A stretch of DNA of 64,000 nucleotides from Kineococcus aurantiacus (GCF_013409345.1 NZ_JACCBB010000001.1:3162001-3226000), one strand, 5' to 3'. Positions 1 through 8,403 are shown, numbered from the stretch's first letter. Notes: generated from the letters alone by a model not told the origin. Program-made: numbers and translations.

Positions 1-1026
1 CACGTCGACGGCTTCCGGTTCGACCTCGCCACGACCCTCACCCGGCAGTGGGGCGACGCCCACGTGCACTCGGCGTTCCTCGACATCGTCCACCAGGACC
101 CGGTGCTGGCCCCCGTGAAGCTCATCGCCGAGCCGTGGGACACCCAGGGCTACCAGGTCGGCGGGTTCCCGGCGCGCTGGTCGGAGTGGAACGGCAAGTA
201 CCGCGACGACGTCCGCGACTTCTGGCGCGGGCAGGGCACGCTGGGGTCCCTGACGCAGCGCCTGACCGGCAGCCCCGACGTGTACGAGGCCGACCGCCGC
301 TCCCCGCTGTGCAGCGTGAACTTCCTCACCGCCCACGACGGCTTCACCCTCGCCGACCTCACGGCCTACGACGAGAAGCACAACGACGCCAACGGCGAGG
401 GCAACAACGACGGCGAGAGCGACAACCGCTCCTGGAACTGCGGGGCCGAGGGCCCCACCGACGACGAGGGCGTCAACGCCCTGCGCGCCCGGCAGCGGCG
501 GAACCTGCTGACCACGCTGCTGCTGTCGTCCGGCGTCCCGATGCTCCTCGGCGGCGACGAGATGGGCCGCACCCAGGGCGGGAACAACAACGCCTACTGC
601 CAGGACGACGAGATCTCCTGGTTCGACTGGGACGCCGCCGACGCGGACCTGCTGACCTTCACCCGCGAGCTGGTCGCGCTGCGCCGCGAGACGCCGGCCC
701 TGCGGCCGTCGTGGTACGCGAACGAGGCCGGTCCCAACACCGTGTCGCTGCGCGCGGACGGCAAGCCCATGGGGCAGCACGAGTGGGACGACGCGAACGC
801 GCGCGCCTACTCGATCCAGTTCCAGGCCCCGGGCTCGCCCACGGTCCTGCTGCTGGTCAACGGGGCGTCCAACCCCGTCGAGTTCACCGTGCCGCCGGCC
901 CCGGGCGGCCCCTGGAAGCTCGTGGTGTCCTCCGACCCGCAGCAGGAGGTGGGCCGGGAGGTCGCCGAGCTGCTCGTGGGGGAGTGGTCGACGACGGTCC
1001 TGAGGTCCGGCACCATCGACGGGTGA
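1..1026 (+). CDS. glgX: Glycogen debranching enzyme GlgX, C-terminal part (5' truncated by window edge)
   Basis: Hydrolyses alpha-1,6 branch linkages of glycogen or limit dextrins in the cytoplasm (GH13 family). The reading frame is open from base 1, so the start lies outside the window. The first visible residues are HVDGFRFDLA, which carry the catalytic nucleophile Asp. LIAEPWD follows with the acid/base Glu, then TAHDGFTLADL with the third catalytic Asp. GGDEMGRTQGGNNNAYCQ, WFDW and a beta-sandwich C-terminus fit GlgX/TreX. About 341 residues are present, roughly the last half of a usual enzyme of about 700. The stop overlaps the GTG start of the next gene by 4 bp, so the two are probably translated together. 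The family call is firm; GlgX rather than TreX is a convention. Confidence 0.95.
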   Translation, partial: HVDGFRFDLATTLTRQWGDAHVHSAFLDIVHQDPVLAPVKLIAEPWDTQGYQVGGFPARWSEWNGKYRDDVRDFWRGQGTLGSLTQRLTGSPDVYEADRRSPLCSVNFLTAHDGFTLADLTAYDEKHNDANGEGNNDGESDNRSWNCGAEGPTDDEGVNALRARQRRNLLTTLLLSSGVPMLLGGDEMGRTQGGNNNAYCQDDEISWFDWDAADADLLTFTRELVALRRETPALRPSWYANEAGPNTVSLRADGKPMGQHEWDDANARAYSIQFQAPGSPTVLLLVNGASNPVEFTVPPAPGGPWKLVVSSDPQQEVGREVAELLVGEWSTTVLRSGTIDG

Positions 1027-1502
1027 GACCGCACCGCTGGGCAGCCGCCGCCGAACCGCGCGACCTGGGCGCCGTCGTCCACGGGCCGGTGGTGCTGGCC
1101 CGCGCGACGGGCGTCGTGGCCGGGCTGCGGTGCGTCTTCGCGCACGCCGACGGGTTGTCGCTGCCGTTCGTGCTGCGCGCCGAGGGGGTGCAGGCGGAGG
1201 CGGCGGCCCGGCAGAGCTTCTCGGGTCACGTGCCCCTCGACGAGTTCGGCCCGGGCACCTGGTCCGAACCCGTCGTCGCGATCGGCGTCGACGGGGACGA
1301 GGGGCTCGCCGACCCCTCGCAGTCCAGCGGCAGCGGCGGTGAGGACGCCTTCGACCTCGACGCGACCTACTGGGTGGACCGCCTCCCCACCGACGGCCGG
1401 CTCACGGTCACGGTGAGCTGGCCGCAGGCGGGGCTGCCGCTGACGCGGACCGAGCTGGAGCTGGCGGCGTGGACGCCGCAGGACGTCCTGCCGCTGCTCT
1501 GA
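1023..1502 (+). CDS. Small conserved-looking protein coupled to glgX, unknown function
   Basis: I do not recognise a family. The GTG start at 1023 overlaps the glgX stop (GTGA), which fixes both start and coupling. The product is about 159 residues with no signal peptide or membrane segment. It is rich in Val, Asp and Gly, with alternating hydrophobic stretches (LPFVLRAEG, GRLTVTVSWPQ, TELELAAW) typical of a beta-sandwich. A low-complexity SQSSGSGGED loop lies near residue 100. Its position suggests a role linked to glycogen or trehalose metabolism, but that is inference only. A large inverted repeat follows 17 bp after the stop and probably ends the transcript. Confidence 0.7.
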   Translation: MRPHRWAAAAEPRDLGAVVHGPVVLARATGVVAGLRCVFAHADGLSLPFVLRAEGVQAEAAARQSFSGHVPLDEFGPGTWSEPVVAIGVDGDEGLADPSQSSGSGGEDAFDLDATYWVDRLPTDGRLTVTVSWPQAGLPLTRTELELAAWTPQDVLPLL

Positions 1503-1518
1503 GGGGCGGGGCGGGGTA

Positions 1519-1571
1519 CGGATCGTTGTGACAACGCTCGCAGTCATCGCGAGCGTTGTCACAACGATCCG
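1519..1571. repeat. Inverted repeat, family A copy 1 (23-bp perfect arms, 7-nt loop)
   Basis: Arms 1519-1541 and 1549-1571 are perfect reverse complements around a 7-nt loop. Each arm contains CGTTGTGACAACG, itself a 6-bp hairpin around one base. The element lies between two convergent genes, so it can serve as a bidirectional terminator. The inner core recurs at 22620-22696 with different outer arms. Confidence 0.85.
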
Positions 1572-1596
1572 CCACCCTCGCGGCGGACCGGAGGCC

Positions 1597-2421
1597 TCAG
1601 ACCCGCCCGATGGACCGCTCGAGCTCGCGGGTCCGGGCCTCCCGGCGCTGCAGGCGCGCGAACTCGCGGTCGCGGCGCTCGACGAGCACGGCGACGAGGA
1701 ACCGCTCGGGGTCGGTGCCCGGCGGCGGGGCGGGGGAGACGTGGGGGAGGAACGCGTCGGCGAGCTGGACCCGCAGCGCCGCGCGGGACGCGGCGTTCAG
1801 GCTCGCGGTGCGGGCCAGGAACTGCCGGGCGGCCAGGACGGCCGGCTGGGGCAGGCGGCCGATGTCGGCCGTGCGGGCCCACCCGGCCAGCTCGGGGGGC
1901 ATGGGCGGCAGCGGGACGTGCCGGGCGGCGGTGCGCTCGCGCACGACGTACGTCCCGGCGAGCAGGTCGCCGAACCGCTTGCCGCGCGGGTTCACCAGCG
2001 AGCAGAGGATGGCGGGGCTGCCGGCCAGGCCCCACAGCTCGAAGACGCCGAGGATCGCGCGCACCAGGCAGTGGCGGAACCGGACGGGCCCGCCGTCGTC
2101 GCGGACCGTGCGCAGCCCGGTGACGAGCTTGCCGACGGAGCGGCCCCGGGTGGCGGTCTCGACGGCCGTGGGGATGCCCACGAGGCACAGCACCGACAGG
2201 ACGACGCCGAGGGCGGCCGTGGTGGCCTCGGTGCTGCGGTTGGTCAGGGCGGTGGCGCCGACGACGGCGGCGACGAACACGACGCCCACGACGAGCGCGT
2301 CGAGCAGGGCGGCCAGCAGGCGGGAGGCGAAGGAGGCGGCCCGCAGCCCCAGGACGACCGCCTCGCCGGTGACGATCTCGCCGACGGGTTCGGCGGGCGG
2401 TTCGGTCGGGGACAGGCTCAC
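1597..2421 (-). CDS. RDD family membrane protein
   Basis: An integral membrane protein of 274 residues. The RDD-type domain begins around residue 28 (RAASFASRLLAALLDALVVGVVFVAAV), with further hydrophobic helices near residues 65-90 and 118-140. The conserved RGRSVGKLVTGLR and NPRGKRFGDLLAGTYVV signatures follow. The C-terminal third is cytoplasmic, charged and Arg-rich (RRDREFARLQRREARTRE). RDD proteins are proposed transporters or membrane-stress factors; the substrate is unknown. Related genes often sit beside SpoIIM, DUF58 and MoxR genes, which occur further along this window. The GTG start at 2421 is preceded by TACGGT at a 6-nt gap, suggesting a leaderless mRNA, and the gene is divergent from the S9 peptidase. 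Confidence 0.88.
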   Translation of the reverse strand: MSLSPTEPPAEPVGEIVTGEAVVLGLRAASFASRLLAALLDALVVGVVFVAAVVGATALTNRSTEATTAALGVVLSVLCLVGIPTAVETATRGRSVGKLVTGLRTVRDDGGPVRFRHCLVRAILGVFELWGLAGSPAILCSLVNPRGKRFGDLLAGTYVVRERTAARHVPLPPMPPELAGWARTADIGRLPQPAVLAARQFLARTASLNAASRAALRVQLADAFLPHVSPAPPPGTDPERFLVAVLVERRDREFARLQRREARTRELERSIGRV

Positions 2422-2453
2422 CGCCCCACCGTACCCAGGGCTACGGTGACGCC
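2422..2453. promoter_or_regulatory. Divergent pair of predicted leaderless promoters
   Basis: The 32-bp gap between two divergent GTG starts holds TACGGT reading leftward (2433-2428) and TACGGT reading rightward (2442-2447). Each lies exactly 6 nt from its start codon, the spacing expected when transcription starts at the GTG. No Shine-Dalgarno sequence is visible for either gene. No clear -35 was found. Confidence 0.6.
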
Positions 2454-4334
2454 GTGGAACCGCACGGATCGTGGACCTCGCCCCTGCGGGCCGCCGACGT
2501 CGCCGCCTCCGGGCTGCGGCTGTCCGGGGTCGCCCTGGACGCCGACGGCACCGTGTGGTGGTCCGAGGGCCGCCCCGCCGAGGGGGGCCGCGTCGCGGTC
2601 CTGCACCGCGACCCCGGCGGCGGGGTCGTCGAGTGGGCCCCGTCGCTGGACGCCCGCACCCGCGTCCACGAGTACGGCGGCGGGTCGTGGGGCGTGCTGC
2701 CGGGCGGCGGGCTGGTGCTGGCCTCGGCCGCCGACCAGCGCTGGTTCCACGTCACCGCCTCCGGGGCCGCGCCGCAGCCCCTGGTGCCCGCCGACGGCGT
2801 CCGGTACGCCGACCCCGCCCCGTGGGGGCAGGGGGTCGTGCTGGTCGCCGAGGACGTCTCCGGCGAGGTGCCGCGCCGCGCCCTGGTCCACGTGCCCCTG
2901 GACGGGTCCGGGCCGCGGGAGCTGTTCGCGGGCCCGCGGTTCCTCGCGGCGCCGCGGGTGTCGCCGGACGGGACGCGGCTGGTGTGGATCAGCTGGGAGC
3001 ACCCGGACATGCCGTGGCAGCGGACGCTGCTGTGGACGGCGGGGCTGCGCGACGGCGCGCTGGTCGACCCGCGCGTCCTGGCCGGGGCCGACCGGCGCGA
3101 GTCCCTCGTCCACCCGGGTTTCGCCCCGGACGGGACGGTGCTCGTCGTCAGCGACCGCAGCGGTTTCTGGAACCTGTACGAGGTGGGTGACTCGCTGCGG
3201 GCGGTGCACCCCGAGGACGCCGAGCAGGGTTTCCCGCCGTGGACGTTCGGGACGACGTCGTGGGCGGCCCTGGACGAGGACCGGGTCGCGCTGGTCCACG
3301 CCGCGGGCGTGGGGTACCGGCTGGACGTGGTGCACCGGCGCACGGGGGCGCTGACCGCGCTGGACCTGCCGTTCACGGCGTTCGCGGCCACCCTGGCCGC
3401 GGCCGGTGGGCGCGTCGCGGCGATCGCCGCCTCGCCCACGGCGCCGGCCGCCGTGGTGGTCGTCGACGGTCCCCGCCACGAGGTGGCGCGCGTCTCGGCG
3501 GCGGCCCCGGACCCGGCGTACCTGCCCGTCCCGCAGGCCCTGCGGGTGCCCAGCGGGGAGCGGACCGTGCACGCGCACCGCTACCCGCCGACGCACCCGG
3601 ACCACCCCGCGCCGGGGCCTGCGCCGCACGTCCTGTTCGTGCACGGCGGGCCGACGGCGCAGTCGCAGGCCGCGTGCTCCCCGGAGGTCGCGTTCTTCAC
3701 CTCGCGCGGCATCGGCGTGGTGGACGTGCAGTACGGCGGTTCGACGGGGTACGGGCGCGCCTACCGCGAGGCGCTGGACGGGAACTGGGGGGTCGTCGAC
3801 GTCGAGGACTGCGCGGCCGTCGCGCGCTGGCTCGTCGCCGAGGGGCTCGCCCCGGCGGGGCGGGTGGGGATCCGCGGCGGCAGCGCGGGGGGTTTCACGG
3901 TGCTGGCCGCGCTGACGGGGACCGACGCGTTCTCCGCCGGGACGAGCTACTACGGCGTCGCGGACCTGCGGGCGCTGGCCGAGGACACCCACGACTTCGA
4001 GTCCCGGTACCTGGACTCCCTCGTGGGTCCCCTGCCGGAGGCGGCGGAGCTGTACGCCGAGCGCGCGCCGCTGAACCACGTCGACGGGCTGAACTGCCCC
4101 GTCCTGCTGCTGCAGGGCGCCGACGACCCGGTGGTCCCGCTGAACCAGGCCGAGGCGTTCGCCGACGCCCTGCGCCGCAAGGGTCTGCCGCACGCCCTGG
4201 TGGTGTTCCCGGGCGAGCAGCACGGTTTCCGGCGGGCCGAGAACGTCACCGCCTCGCTGGAGGCGGAGCTGTCGTTCTACGGGCAGGTGTGGGGTTTCGA
4301 CCCGCCGGGGGTGCCGCGGCTCACCGTGCGCTGA
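2454..4334 (+). CDS. S9 family prolyl oligopeptidase-type peptidase
   Basis: Cleaves short peptides or acylated amino acids; 626 residues, usual for dipeptidyl/acylaminoacyl peptidases of family S9. The N-terminal half is a beta-propeller with repeated blocks such as PRVSPDGTRLVWISWEHPDMPW. The C-terminal half is an alpha/beta hydrolase: HGGPTAQS oxyanion region, nucleophile Ser477 in GIRGGSAGG, Asp558 in QGADDPVVP and His590 in GEQHGF. The nucleophile elbow is GGSAGG rather than the commoner GGSYGG. No signal peptide, so probably cytoplasmic. The GTG start at 2454 has a TACGGT hexamer 6 nt upstream. The 3' end overlaps the convergent gap gene by 14 bp. Confidence 0.93.
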   Translation: MEPHGSWTSPLRAADVAASGLRLSGVALDADGTVWWSEGRPAEGGRVAVLHRDPGGGVVEWAPSLDARTRVHEYGGGSWGVLPGGGLVLASAADQRWFHVTASGAAPQPLVPADGVRYADPAPWGQGVVLVAEDVSGEVPRRALVHVPLDGSGPRELFAGPRFLAAPRVSPDGTRLVWISWEHPDMPWQRTLLWTAGLRDGALVDPRVLAGADRRESLVHPGFAPDGTVLVVSDRSGFWNLYEVGDSLRAVHPEDAEQGFPPWTFGTTSWAALDEDRVALVHAAGVGYRLDVVHRRTGALTALDLPFTAFAATLAAAGGRVAAIAASPTAPAAVVVVDGPRHEVARVSAAAPDPAYLPVPQALRVPSGERTVHAHRYPPTHPDHPAPGPAPHVLFVHGGPTAQSQAACSPEVAFFTSRGIGVVDVQYGGSTGYGRAYREALDGNWGVVDVEDCAAVARWLVAEGLAPAGRVGIRGGSAGGFTVLAALTGTDAFSAGTSYYGVADLRALAEDTHDFESRYLDSLVGPLPEAAELYAERAPLNHVDGLNCPVLLLQGADDPVVPLNQAEAFADALRRKGLPHALVVFPGEQHGFRRAENVTASLEAELSFYGQVWGFDPPGVPRLTVR

Positions 4335-5319
4335 GCAGTTCCAGCGTGTCGATGACGCGGTTGGAGAAACCCCACTCGTTGTCGTACCAGGCGACGACCT
4401 TGACGTGCCTGCCGTCGACGCGGGTCAGCGCGGAGTCGAAGATCGACGAGTGCGGGTTCCCGGTGATGTCGCTGGAGACCAGCGGCTCGTCGGAGAACTC
4501 CAGGACCCCCCGCAGCGCACCGGCGGCCGCGGTGCGGTAGGCCTCGACGACCTCCTCGCGGGTGACGTCGCGCGCCACCGTCGTGTTCAGCTCGACGATC
4601 GAGCCGACGGGGACGGGGACGCGGATGGAGTCGCCGGACAGCTTGCCGTCGAGCTGGGGCAGGACGAGGCCGATGGCCTTGGCGGCGCCCGTGCTCGTGG
4701 GGACGATGTTCACGCCGGCCGCGCGCGCCCGGCGGGGGTCGCGGTGCGGGCCGTCCTGCAGGTTCTGCTCCTGCGTGTAGGCGTGGACGGTCGTCATGAA
4801 CCCGTGCTCGATGCCGGCGAGGTCGTCGAGGACCTTGGCCAGCGGGGCGAGGGCGTTGGTGGTGCAGGAGGCGTTGGAGACGACGACGTGGCGCTCGGCG
4901 TCGTAGGCGTCGGTGTTGACGCCGTAGGCGAGGGTGACGTCGGCCCCGTCGGCGGGTGCGGAGACGAGGACCTTGCGGGCACCGGCGGCCAGGTGGGCCT
5001 TGGCGGCGTCGGCGGAGGTGAACCGGCCGGTGGACTCCAGGACGAGGTCGACCCCGAGCTCGGCCCAGGGCAGGTTCGCGGGGTCGCGCTCGGCCAGGAC
5101 GCGGACGGTCTGCCCGTTGACGACGAGGTTCGGGCCGTCGACCTCGACGGTGCCGTCGAACTTCCCGAGGGAGGAGTCGTAGCGCAGCAGGTGCGCGAGG
5201 GACTCGGGGGCGGTGAGGTCGTTGACGGCGACGACCTGCAGGTCGGTGTCGCGCGAGAGGAGGGCACGCAGGGTGTTGCGGCCGATGCGGCCGAACCCGT
5301 TGATGGCGATCCGTGTCAT
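4321..5319 (-). CDS. gap: Glyceraldehyde-3-phosphate dehydrogenase
   Basis: Catalyses the NAD-dependent phosphorylating oxidation of glyceraldehyde 3-phosphate in glycolysis; cytoplasmic homotetramer. The 332-residue product has the Rossmann start MTRIAINGFGRIGRNTLRAL, catalytic Cys152 in SNASCTTNALAPL, the HAYTQEQNLQDGPHRDPRRAR phosphate-site segment and the closing WYDNEWGFSNRVIDT motif. ATG 5319 is chosen because the conserved N-terminus begins there; the frame is open upstream but not conserved. Its own tail overlaps the end of the convergent peptidase gene. The neighbouring kdgK-eda pair feeds glyceraldehyde 3-phosphate into the same lower glycolytic route, which may explain the placement. 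Confidence 0.97.
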   Translation of the reverse strand: MTRIAINGFGRIGRNTLRALLSRDTDLQVVAVNDLTAPESLAHLLRYDSSLGKFDGTVEVDGPNLVVNGQTVRVLAERDPANLPWAELGVDLVLESTGRFTSADAAKAHLAAGARKVLVSAPADGADVTLAYGVNTDAYDAERHVVVSNASCTTNALAPLAKVLDDLAGIEHGFMTTVHAYTQEQNLQDGPHRDPRRARAAGVNIVPTSTGAAKAIGLVLPQLDGKLSGDSIRVPVPVGSIVELNTTVARDVTREEVVEAYRTAAAGALRGVLEFSDEPLVSSDITGNPHSSIFDSALTRVDGRHVKVVAWYDNEWGFSNRVIDTLELLSAR

Positions 5320-5412
5320 GCGTCGACTGTCGCGGGGTCGCGCGCCGGACGACAGTGGCGAGACCGCCACGGTCCGCAAGGATCCCGCCACCCTCCCTCT
5401 CGTCCCCCCGCG

Positions 5413-5464
5413 GTGATCAAGCACTTGTGGACAGGAGTGCTTGATCACGGGGGTGCTCGATCAC
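5413..5464. repeat. Family B palindromic repeat, copy 1 (three 12-mers)
   Basis: GTGATCAAGCAC at 5413-5424 faces GTGCTTGATCAC at 5437-5448, making 13-bp perfect inverted arms (5413-5425 and 5436-5448) with a 10-nt loop. A third unit GTGCTCGATCAC follows at 5453-5464. The last two units are spaced 16 nt start to start, the same period as in the other two copies. The element lies between the gap start and the eda stop. Confidence 0.8.
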
Positions 5465-5515
5465 GGGGGCGCTGGTGGACGACACCCGGCGTCGCGGGCT
5501 GAAGGGCCCGGCGGG

Positions 5516-6136
5516 TCAGCCCCGCAGGCCGGCCGCCGCGGCGGCCAGGTCGCGGACCCGGTCGAAGTCCCCGGCGCGCACGGCGTCGTCGGGCGTCAGC
5601 CAGCTCCCGCCGACGCACCCGACGTTCCCCAGCGCGAGGTAGTCCGGGGCGTTGGCCGCGGTGACGCCGCCGGTGGGGCAGAACCGCAGCCCGGGCAGCG
5701 GTGAGCGCAGAGCGGCCAGGAACGCGGCCCCGCCGGACTGCTCGGCGGGGAAGAACTTCAGCTCCGACACGCCCATCTCCAGGGCCTGCAGCGCCTCGGA
5801 GACCGTGGCGACCCCCGGCAGCAGCGGGACCCCGGCGTCGCGCGCGGCGGCCACCAGGGACGGGGTGGTCCCCGGGGAGACCACGAACCGGGCGCCGGCG
5901 CCGACGGCCGCGTGCACGTCCGCCGGGCGCACGCAGGTCCCGGCGCCGAGGTGGACGTCGGGGACCTCCGCGGCGATGCGCCGCAGGGACTCCAGGGCCG
6001 TGGGGGTGCGCAGGGTCAGCTCCAGGACGCCGACACCCCCGGCGAGCAGGGCCCGGGCCAGCGGCACGGCGCGGTCGGGGTCGTCGAGGACGACGACGGG
6101 GATGACGGGGGACAGGTCCAGGACGCTCACGTCCAC
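5516..6136 (-). CDS. eda: KDPG/KHG aldolase
   Basis: Splits 2-keto-3-deoxy-6-phosphogluconate into pyruvate and glyceraldehyde 3-phosphate. The 206-residue product is the normal size for this class I aldolase. Visible motifs are VIPVVVLDDPDRAVPLARAL at the N-terminus, the catalytic Glu in VLELTLRTP, GAGTCV, and the Schiff-base Lys127 in SELKFFPAE, followed by FCPTGGVTAANA. The GTG start at 6136 lies 26 bp after the kdgK stop, so it is the second gene of a two-gene operon. Together with KdgK it completes breakdown of 2-keto-3-deoxygluconate, pointing to uronate or gluconate-type substrates. The family B repeat lies downstream. Confidence 0.95.
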   Translation of the reverse strand: MDVSVLDLSPVIPVVVLDDPDRAVPLARALLAGGVGVLELTLRTPTALESLRRIAAEVPDVHLGAGTCVRPADVHAAVGAGARFVVSPGTTPSLVAAARDAGVPLLPGVATVSEALQALEMGVSELKFFPAEQSGGAAFLAALRSPLPGLRFCPTGGVTAANAPDYLALGNVGCVGGSWLTPDDAVRAGDFDRVRDLAAAAAGLRG

Positions 6137-6162
6137 CTCTTCGCGGTCGGGACGGGACGGGG

Positions 6163-7113
6163 TCAGGTGAGGGCGGGCACGTGCGCGGGACGGTCACCGC
6201 GGACGACGAGAGCCGCTGCGGCGCACCGGTGGCCGAAGCGCACGGCGTCGTCGGGGTCGGCGCCGCGGGACCGGGCGGCCAGGTACCCCGCGGCGAAGGC
6301 GTCCCCGGCGCCCACGGGTTCGACGACGTCGACGTCCAGGGCCGGGACGTGCCGGTCGGGTTCGCCCGGTTCCAGGACGAGGACCCCGTGCTCCTCCTGC
6401 TTCAGCAGCACCCGGCGGGCGTGGCCGAACCGCGCGCGCAGCCGGGCGGGGTCGTCCGTCCCGAACACCGCGCGCGCCTCGTCGGCGCCCAGCAGCAGCT
6501 CGTCGGCGGCCTCGGCCAGGGCGCGCAGCGGTGCGTCGTCGCGGCCCCGCCACAGGACGGGGCGGTGGTTCAGGTCGACCGACAGGGTCGCGCCCGCCGC
6601 CCGGGTGCGGCGGGCCAGCTCGGCGCAGAACCGCGCCGCGGAGTCCGACAGGCCCGGGGTGATCCCGCTGACGTGGACCGTGCCCGCCGAGGCCAGGACA
6701 CCGGCGACGGCCGGTTCGTCGAGGAACTCCGGGGACAGGGCGGAGGCTGCGGACCCGCTGCGGTAGTAGTGCATCCGTGAACGCCGCGTCCCGTCGGCCG
6801 CGGTACCGGGGACCTTGACGTACAGGCCCGTGGGGCGGTCGGGGTCGGTGGCCACGGCGCTGACGTCGACGCCCGCGCTGCCGGCCAGCGCCCGGACGTG
6901 CTCGCCGAAACCGTCGTCGCCCAGCCGCGAGACCCAGGCGACGTCGATGCCGAGGTGGCCCAGGGTGAGGGCGACGTTGAGCTCGGCGCCGCCCACGGAA
7001 CGCGTGAACGTGGCGGCCTCGGCCAGGGGGACGTCGTCGGTGGGCGTCAGGACGACCAGGGCCTCCCCGACGCAGACGACCCGGGAGGGCGTGGTGGTCT
7101 CCGTCGGCGGCAC
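6163..7113 (-). CDS. kdgK: 2-keto-3-deoxygluconate kinase, PfkB family
   Basis: Phosphorylates 2-keto-3-deoxygluconate with ATP to give the substrate of the adjacent aldolase. The 316-residue product has both PfkB signatures: SVGGAELNVALTLGHLG near residue 40 and VEPVGAGDAFAAGYL, with the catalytic base Asp271. The GLYVK and HYYRSGSAAS segments are typical of KDG kinases. Sequence alone cannot rule out another ketose-acid kinase, but pairing with eda makes KDG most likely. The GTG start at 7113 has TAGCAT 6 nt upstream and TTGCGC 18 bp before that, a good promoter for a leaderless mRNA. A 17-bp palindrome lies just upstream and may be an operator. Confidence 0.9.
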   Translation of the reverse strand: MPPTETTTPSRVVCVGEALVVLTPTDDVPLAEAATFTRSVGGAELNVALTLGHLGIDVAWVSRLGDDGFGEHVRALAGSAGVDVSAVATDPDRPTGLYVKVPGTAADGTRRSRMHYYRSGSAASALSPEFLDEPAVAGVLASAGTVHVSGITPGLSDSAARFCAELARRTRAAGATLSVDLNHRPVLWRGRDDAPLRALAEAADELLLGADEARAVFGTDDPARLRARFGHARRVLLKQEEHGVLVLEPGEPDRHVPALDVDVVEPVGAGDAFAAGYLAARSRGADPDDAVRFGHRCAAAALVVRGDRPAHVPALT

Positions 7114-7119
7114 GGCCCG

Positions 7120-7149
7120 ATGCTAGGTCCGTCGTGCGCGACTGCGCAA
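7120..7149 (-). promoter_or_regulatory. kdgK promoter (leaderless type)
   Basis: Reading leftward, TTGCGC at 7149-7144 and TAGCAT at 7125-7120 are separated by 18 bp. The -10 hexamer ends 6 nt before the kdgK GTG, so transcription should start at the first codon. Confidence 0.6.
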
Positions 7150-7154
7150 CACCC

Positions 7155-7171
7155 GTTGCACGGTGTGCAAC
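7155..7171. promoter_or_regulatory. Operator-like palindrome upstream of kdgK-eda
   Basis: GTTGCACGGTGTGCAAC has perfect 7-bp arms around GGT. It lies 5 bp upstream of the kdgK -35 hexamer, and a third half-site GCGCAAC overlaps that hexamer. It could bind a repressor or activator of the kdgK-eda operon. It could also be a weak terminator for the preceding reductase gene, whose stop is 8 bp away. Confidence 0.45.
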
Positions 7172-7178
7172 GCCTCGG

Positions 7179-8144
7179 TCAGCGGCGGCGCGCGCCGTCC
7201 ACGAGGTCGATCGCGGCCCCCCGCCACCGCGGGTGGGTGAACGCGAAACCCGACTCGATCAGGCGGCCCGGGACGACGCGGCGGCTCTTCAGCAGCAGCT
7301 CGGTGTCGGTGCGCAGCACCAGCGCCCCCACCTCGGCCATGAGCCGGGTGGCGGGCAGGCCCGGCCGGTGCCCCCACGCGCGCCGCAGCGTGCGCATGAA
7401 CTCCCGCTGCGGGACCGGGCCCGGCGCCGAGAGGTTCACGGGCCCGTCGAGGTCCTCGCGCTCCAGCAGGAACTCCACCGCGCGCACGAAGTCGTCCCCG
7501 TGGATCCACGACACGTACTGCCCGCCGCCCGCGACGGCACCGCCCAGACCCAGGCGCGCCATCCACGACAGGTAGTCGAAGATCCCGCCGCGGTCGGGCG
7601 TCATGACCATCGCCGTGCGCAGCGCGACCTTCCGGGTCGCGGGGGTGTCCGCCGCGGCCTGCGCCTCCTCCCAGCGCCGGGCGATCCGCACGCTGTACTC
7701 CCAGTACAGCGGGACGTCCGGTTCCTCCCCGCCCAGGACACCGCCCGCCTCGTCGTGGGGCAGGTCGTTCCCGCGGCTGCGGGAGTCGGCGTACACGGTG
7801 GCCGTGCTCATCTGCAGCCACGTCCGCGGCGGCCGCTGCGCGCGGCGGACCGCCTCGCCCACCGCCCGGGTGGACTCGACGCGCGAGTCCATCATCTGCC
7901 GCAGGTTCGCGTCGGTGTAGCGGCAGCTCACGGTGCGCCCGGCGAGGTTCACCACGGCGTCGGCGCCGTCGACCTCCCGCGCCCACGCGCCGACCGTCCG
8001 CCCGTCCCACACCACGTGCCGCACACCGGGTTCCAGCGTCACCGGGTGCCGGCTCAGCACGACCACCTCGTCGCCGCGGGCCGCCAGCGCCCGGCGCAGC
8101 ACCCCACCGACCTGACCCGTCCCGCCCGGGAGCACGATCTTCAC
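7179..8144 (-). CDS. TIGR01777 family epimerase/reductase (SDR superfamily)
   Basis: A 321-residue NAD(P)-binding protein of the extended SDR type. The glycine-rich motif GGTGQVG lies at residues 7-13, followed by VVNLAGRTVSCRYTDANLRQM and LQMSTATVYAD, both characteristic of TIGR01777. The C-terminal DUF1731 region includes GPVPQREFMRTL and SRRVVPGRLIESGFAFTHP. Members of this group are widespread; their physiological substrate is not established, and a few are linked to cell division (YfcH/SulA-like). The GTG start at 8144 has TAGGCT 6 nt upstream, fitting leaderless transcription. It appears monocistronic. Confidence 0.88.
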   Translation of the reverse strand: MKIVLPGGTGQVGGVLRRALAARGDEVVVLSRHPVTLEPGVRHVVWDGRTVGAWAREVDGADAVVNLAGRTVSCRYTDANLRQMMDSRVESTRAVGEAVRRAQRPPRTWLQMSTATVYADSRSRGNDLPHDEAGGVLGGEEPDVPLYWEYSVRIARRWEEAQAAADTPATRKVALRTAMVMTPDRGGIFDYLSWMARLGLGGAVAGGGQYVSWIHGDDFVRAVEFLLEREDLDGPVNLSAPGPVPQREFMRTLRRAWGHRPGLPATRLMAEVGALVLRTDTELLLKSRRVVPGRLIESGFAFTHPRWRGAAIDLVDGARRR

Positions 8145-8150
8145 GTCCCG

Positions 8151-8156
8151 AGCCTA
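8151..8156 (-). promoter_or_regulatory. Predicted leaderless -10 element of the TIGR01777 gene
   Basis: TAGGCT reads leftward and ends 6 nt before the GTG at 8144. No Shine-Dalgarno sequence precedes the start. No convincing -35 was found. Confidence 0.5.
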
Positions 8157-8403
8157 GGGCCCACCCCGGCCGGCGGGAGGTGGGTCTCCGGGGAGGTGCC
8201 GGAACCTCTGCCGCGCAACGAGAACGACCGGACGGCTCCCAGCGGCTCCGTGGCCCACCGCGTGACGAGGGCCGTGGTCGAGCACGGAGAGCCGTCAGGT
8301 TGACGTACGTGGTGCCGATGAGAGGTGTCGGCCCCGGGTGTCGAGCGCACGTGCCCCGGTGCCCCACCCCTCGTCGTACCGCTGGAACTCGAAAGGCACT
8401 GGA

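Noticed and set aside
2441-4223. Long minus-strand frames opposite the S9 peptidase
   Set aside because: The + strand frame has all catalytic motifs; the others are composition shadows.
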